Shown here: one piece after another, positions 6,505 through 8,594 of the stretch | How positions within the stretch are numbered: position 1 is the first letter of the stretch | Layout of the letters: each line of letters begins with the position of its first letter | DNA from: Acidobacteriota bacterium | GTDB taxonomy: Bacteria > Acidobacteriota > Vicinamibacteria > Vicinamibacterales > UBA8438 | Assembly (NCBI GenBank): GCA_011523485.1 | Contig: WTGR01000842.1 | Coordinates: forward strand, 1-8,594 | DNA: 8,594 nucleotides | Direction of reading: 5' to 3' | The notes under the pieces: model-generated | What the model saw: the letters and a program-made list of their open reading frames with translations, nothing else | Told to the model about the DNA's origin: nothing | The model's database searches: none | Made by a program: the position numbers and the translations under genes

Positions 6505-6732
6505 TCAGTCGGGGCCTGTCGCATATGCGTCGATGATGCCGTTCCCCTCGATAGTGATCTTGGCCGGCGGTTGCTTGGTCGAGACCCAGTTCTTCGGTAG
6601 GTAAAGACCATGACGCCCCGGAGAACCCTCCGGAGAACCCCGTGGCACGTAACTCTGTGGTTCGTACTTGAAGTACCCGTCTCTGTCCGAGTCCGTAGTT
6701 CTCTGCTTATATCGAAGGTTGATCTTCGTCAT
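6505..6732 (-). CDS. Small basic protein of unknown function
   Basis: The 75-residue product is polar and rich in Lys, Arg, Tyr, Gly and Pro, with no hydrophobic segment, so it is predicted cytoplasmic. It begins MTKINLRYKQRTTDSDRDG, has a Gly-Ser-Pro-Glu/Gly-Ser-Pro-Gly tandem at about 32-39 made by a 12-bp duplication, and a C-terminal half (GLYLPKNW...PPAKITIEG) that looks beta-rich and faintly recalls swapped-hairpin AbrB-type motifs; that likeness is too weak for a call. The ATG has GGGAG (6740-6744 on the plus strand as CTCCC) seven bases upstream, which supports it. It precedes the zeta-like gene by 135 bp on the same strand, the position an antitoxin could hold. It does not look like the helical epsilon antitoxin. 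Codon use is less GC-rich than in the left half. Confidence 0.6.
   Translation of the reverse strand: MTKINLRYKQRTTDSDRDGYFKYEPQSYVPRGSPEGSPGRHGLYLPKNWVSTKQPPAKITIEGNGIIDAYATGPD
6618..6640. repeat. In-frame tandem duplication of 12 bp
   Basis: CCGGAGAACCC occurs at 6618-6628 and again at 6630-6640, a period of 12 bp. Being a multiple of three, it adds one Gly-Ser-Pro-x unit to the 75-aa protein without disrupting the frame, which mildly supports that the frame is under coding constraint. Confidence 0.7.
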
Positions 6733-6849
6733 GGACGAACTCCCGTTACTCCTGCTGGCGGTTCGGTCTGCTACAATCGGGAGGTTCGGGGAGACGGCAT
6801 CGAAGCGTCACCCGGGGAGACGAGTGTTCCCATGCCGCTGTGCCCTGCG
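6733..6849. other. Intergenic gap between the ankyrin lipoprotein and the 75-aa gene
   Basis: These 117 bp hold the RBS of the 75-aa gene (CTCCC at 6740-6744, read as GGGAG on the minus strand) and a G-rich stretch at about 6779-6795. A TACAAT occurs on the plus strand at 6772-6777 but has no matching -35 and no plausible downstream gene. No convincing minus-strand promoter or terminator was seen. Confidence 0.4.
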
Positions 6850-7392
6850 CTACCTGGCGCAACTTGGCAGTCTCTCCCGTCTAGCGTTCGTTCTTTCTCT
6901 CACTTGTTCCAGTGTCTCCAGGCCGGAATCTGCCCTGACGAGGTAGTACAACGAGTTCTCCCATCTTTCTCGCTGCACAGCCTCATCCATGACATCAACG
7001 CCTTGACAGAGCTTCTCCATATCTCTGTCCCAACGCGCCAGCATTCGCTGAAAGCGACCTTCCGCAAGGGTAATCGCACTCTCGCCGGCGCTGTTGACTG
7101 CAAACAGATCGGCGCCAGAGCGCACGATCGCGGCCGTGGCGTAGAAGCCGTTCTTCGAGAGAACGCCTTCTACGCGCAGCGCTAAGTGGAGCGGTGTGTT
7201 CCCTTTCTCGTCGCAGACGATATTCGGCCTGGCTTCGGGTATTAGCGCGGTCCTAGCCAGTTCGGGCTCCACAGAGCCGCGCCACCAAGCCTCGGAGCAT
7301 GGACCATCCCGGGTGGTCTCGACCCGTCCACCGTGGTCACGGTGGCAAGAACCGCAGGCCAGGATCAACAACGCCAGTGTGGCAGGGCGCAC
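6850..7392 (-). CDS. Ankyrin-repeat lipoprotein
   Basis: The 180-residue product starts with a lipoprotein signal: basic MR, hydrophobic PATLALLI and a lipobox ILAC with the acylated Cys at 13, followed by Gly (no Asp at +2, so outer-membrane sorting is possible in a Gram-negative). Residues 60-110 contain ankyrin motifs: GNTPLHLAL at 64-72, then ATAAIVRSGADLFAVNSAGESAITLA at 85-110, i.e. about one and a half to two repeats with the loop-turn-helix pattern. The C-terminal 70 residues are charged and probably helical, without a recognised domain. Cysteines at 16, 32, 60, 129 and 178 could form disulfides. The GTG start is supported by AGGAG seven bases upstream. It lies 57 bp after ispH on the same strand and may be co-transcribed. 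Ankyrin repeats bind proteins; the partner is unknown. Confidence 0.8.
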   Translation of the reverse strand: MRPATLALLILACGSCHRDHGGRVETTRDGPCSEAWWRGSVEPELARTALIPEARPNIVCDEKGNTPLHLALRVEGVLSKNGFYATAAIVRSGADLFAVNSAGESAITLAEGRFQRMLARWDRDMEKLCQGVDVMDEAVQRERWENSLYYLVRADSGLETLEQVRERTNARRERLPSCAR

Positions 7393-7399
7393 TCTTGTT

Positions 7400-7404
7400 C
7401 TCCT
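7400..7404 (-). promoter_or_regulatory. Shine-Dalgarno AGGAG that decides the GTG start of the ankyrin lipoprotein
   Basis: CTCCT on the plus strand reads AGGAG on the minus strand, seven bases before the GTG at 7392. It places the start directly at the n-region of the lipoprotein signal, so both signals agree on the same codon. Confidence 0.75.
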
Positions 7405-7449
7405 AGGGAATGCGATCGAGCACTCGTGCCGACTTGCCTGTTCTGGCCT

Positions 7450-8442
7450 TCAAGTTGCTCGCCTCCCAGTTCCCGATGCGTCGGGACCGAGTTCAACTGG
7501 CAGCCCGAATTGCACGTTCTCAACGATCCCGTCCATCGTCGAAATCTGCAGCGGCGCGTACTGTCTCAACTTCTCGACCACGTCCTGCACCAGGTCCTCG
7601 GGTGTCGACGCACCCGCGGTGATGCAGACGCTCTTCTTGCCCTCCAGCCACGCCGGATCGAGCGTCGACGGCTCCTCGACCAGGTGGGTTGGCACGCCGG
7701 CGTCGTTACCCACCTCGCATAGCCGATTCGCGTTCGAGCTGTTCCGAGCGCCCACCACCAGCACCAGATCCACGATGGACGCCGCGGTCCGCACGGCCGA
7801 CTGGCGGTTCTGGGTCGCGTAACAGATGTCCTTGACGTCGGGCCCGACGACTTTCGGGAACCGTCGCCGAAGGGCGGCGATCACTTCCCGCGTGTCATCA
7901 ACCGAGAGCGTGGTCTGCGTGATGTAGGCGACCTTTTTCGGATCGCGTACCCTGAGAGCGCTCACGCCCTCGACGTCACCGACGACGAGAACCGGCCCGG
8001 GAATCTGCCCTACGGTGCCTTCGACCTCCGGGTGGTTCTCGTGGCCGATCAGCACGATGTCGTAGCCGTTGGCCGCGTACCGCCGTCCTTCAGCGTGCAC
8101 TTTGGACACAAGCGGGCACGTGGCATTGATTGGCCGCAGCCCTTGCGTCGCAGCGTCTTGCTCCACCTTCACCGACACGCCGTGAGCGCTGAACACGGCC
8201 ACCATGCCGGTGGGAATGTCCTCGAGGTGCTCGACGAACCGCACACCCTTGGCCTTCAGGTTCTCGACGACGCGCCGGTTGTGGACGATTTCGTGGCGCA
8301 CGTAGACTGGCGCGCCGTACTTCCGCAGGGCCGCCTCCACGGTGTCGATGGCGCGCTCGACACCTGCACAGAAGCCTCGCGGCTGCGCCAACAGGACTCG
8401 CAAGACCGGCATCGCTGCCTGTGCGGCGGCTTCATCTGGCAT
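7450..8442 (-). CDS. ispH: 4-hydroxy-3-methylbut-2-enyl diphosphate reductase (IspH/LytB)
   Basis: IspH is the last enzyme of the MEP pathway. It reduces HMBPP to IPP and DMAPP with a [4Fe-4S] cluster in the cytoplasm. The 330-residue product carries all family hallmarks: QPRGFCAGVERA with cluster ligand Cys25, EIVHN with His54, SAHGV with His87, NATCPLV with Cys109, NHPEVEGT with His137 and catalytic Glu139, TQTTLS near 175-180, DICYATQNRQ with Cys207, NSSNANRL (substrate-binding Ser/Asn) at about 234-241 and TAGASTPE with Ser279. Length is close to the usual 310-330. I chose the ATG at 8442, which has GAGGG about nine bases upstream. A second ATG at 8412 would begin MPVLRVLLAQPRGFC and also fits the family's short N-terminus. 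A frame extension to 8574 reads as Ser/Arg-rich sequence and is unlikely to be translated. The gene is intact and probably essential if no mevalonate pathway exists. Confidence 0.97.
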   Translation of the reverse strand: MPDEAAAQAAMPVLRVLLAQPRGFCAGVERAIDTVEAALRKYGAPVYVRHEIVHNRRVVENLKAKGVRFVEHLEDIPTGMVAVFSAHGVSVKVEQDAATQGLRPINATCPLVSKVHAEGRRYAANGYDIVLIGHENHPEVEGTVGQIPGPVLVVGDVEGVSALRVRDPKKVAYITQTTLSVDDTREVIAALRRRFPKVVGPDVKDICYATQNRQSAVRTAASIVDLVLVVGARNSSNANRLCEVGNDAGVPTHLVEEPSTLDPAWLEGKKSVCITAGASTPEDLVQDVVEKLRQYAPLQISTMDGIVENVQFGLPVELGPDASGTGRRAT

Positions 8443-8594
8443 GTCTGTCAGCCCTCGTCTCGTACCGCGCGATGACCTCGAGTGACCTCGTCTTGGGTCT
8501 TTCCGAACGATGCTTCGTCCGAGGAAGAGGCAGACCACGGACCAGGCCTCCGAAGAGGAGGCGGAGAGCAACATTCGAGCCTGCCAGGACGCTC
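8443..8594 (-). other. ispH upstream region and right edge
   Basis: These 152 bp contain a direct repeat of TGACCTCG at 8473-8480 and 8483-8490 and a perfect 6-bp hairpin GCCTCC-GAAGA-GGAGGC at 8546-8562. One minus-strand frame is open from the window edge past the ispH start and would encode an Arg-rich segment ending in a TGA inside ispH. It could be the tail of an upstream gene, but I recognise nothing in it. No convincing promoter hexamers were identified. Confidence 0.4.
8473..8490 (-). promoter_or_regulatory. Tandem 8-bp repeat upstream of ispH (operator candidate)
   Basis: TGACCTCG occurs twice with a 2-bp spacer, a period of 10 bp or about one helical turn, placing both copies on the same face of the DNA about 31-48 bp before the ispH ATG. 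Tandem half-sites of this kind can bind a regulator. The regulator is unknown and chance occurrence is possible. Confidence 0.35.

Noticed and set aside
6772..6777. TACAAT as a plus-strand -10 element
   Set aside because: No -35-like hexamer at proper distance and no gene downstream on that strand.
6610..7185. 191-codon plus-strand frame antisense to the 75-aa gene and the ankyrin lipoprotein
   Set aside because: No RBS and no recognisable domain, while the opposite strand has a lipobox, ankyrin motifs and good RBSs.
8443..8574. N-terminal extension of IspH to an ATG at 8574
   Set aside because: The extra 44 residues are Ser/Arg-rich and not part of the family, whose proteins begin shortly before the PRGFCAG motif.
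1..8594. CRISPR array, tRNA or rRNA genes
   Set aside because: No regularly spaced repeats and no tRNA-like cloverleaf or conserved rRNA segments were seen on either strand.

Overview
The window reads as chromosomal DNA of a high-GC Gram-negative bacterium. The evidence is an outer-membrane beta-barrel protein, a lipoprotein with a lipobox, a bacterial-type ispH and strong GGAGG ribosome binding sites. The phylum cannot be fixed from the sequence. A metagenome-type lineage such as an Acidobacteriota or Proteobacteria relative is a guess only.

Left half (about 166-5450, plus strand, visibly very GC-rich): a 1355-codon gene encodes a secreted protein with about six Calx-beta-like repeats followed by an autotransporter-like C-terminal beta-barrel ending in Phe-Glu-Arg-Ala-Trp. 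Three smaller genes follow closely in the same direction. They encode a membrane-anchored, six-cysteine extracytoplasmic protein (229 aa), a three-helix membrane protein (98 aa, GTG start in a 4-nt overlap) and a one-helix membrane protein (63 aa, GTG start behind a strong Shine-Dalgarno). Spacing and RBS quality suggest a single operon for an envelope function. The three small proteins match no family I can name.

Middle (5451-7392, minus strand, lower GC in its right part): after a convergent intergenic gap of 226 bp with hairpins and a palindrome come a zeta-toxin/UNAG-kinase-like protein whose P-loop has lost its Lys and Ser/Thr, a 75-aa basic protein of unknown function, and an ankyrin-repeat lipoprotein. 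The drop in GC and the unusual gene content suggest an acquired accessory segment.

Right edge (7450-8594, minus strand): ispH, the last enzyme of the MEP isoprenoid pathway, is complete, with all Fe-S and active-site motifs. It is followed after 57 bp by the ankyrin lipoprotein gene. A tandem 8-bp repeat with 10-bp period lies just upstream of the ispH start.

The most noteworthy items are the barrel-linked small-membrane-protein operon, the P-loop-degenerate zeta-like protein with a small upstream gene and a leader hairpin, and the possible double secretion start of the large surface protein.
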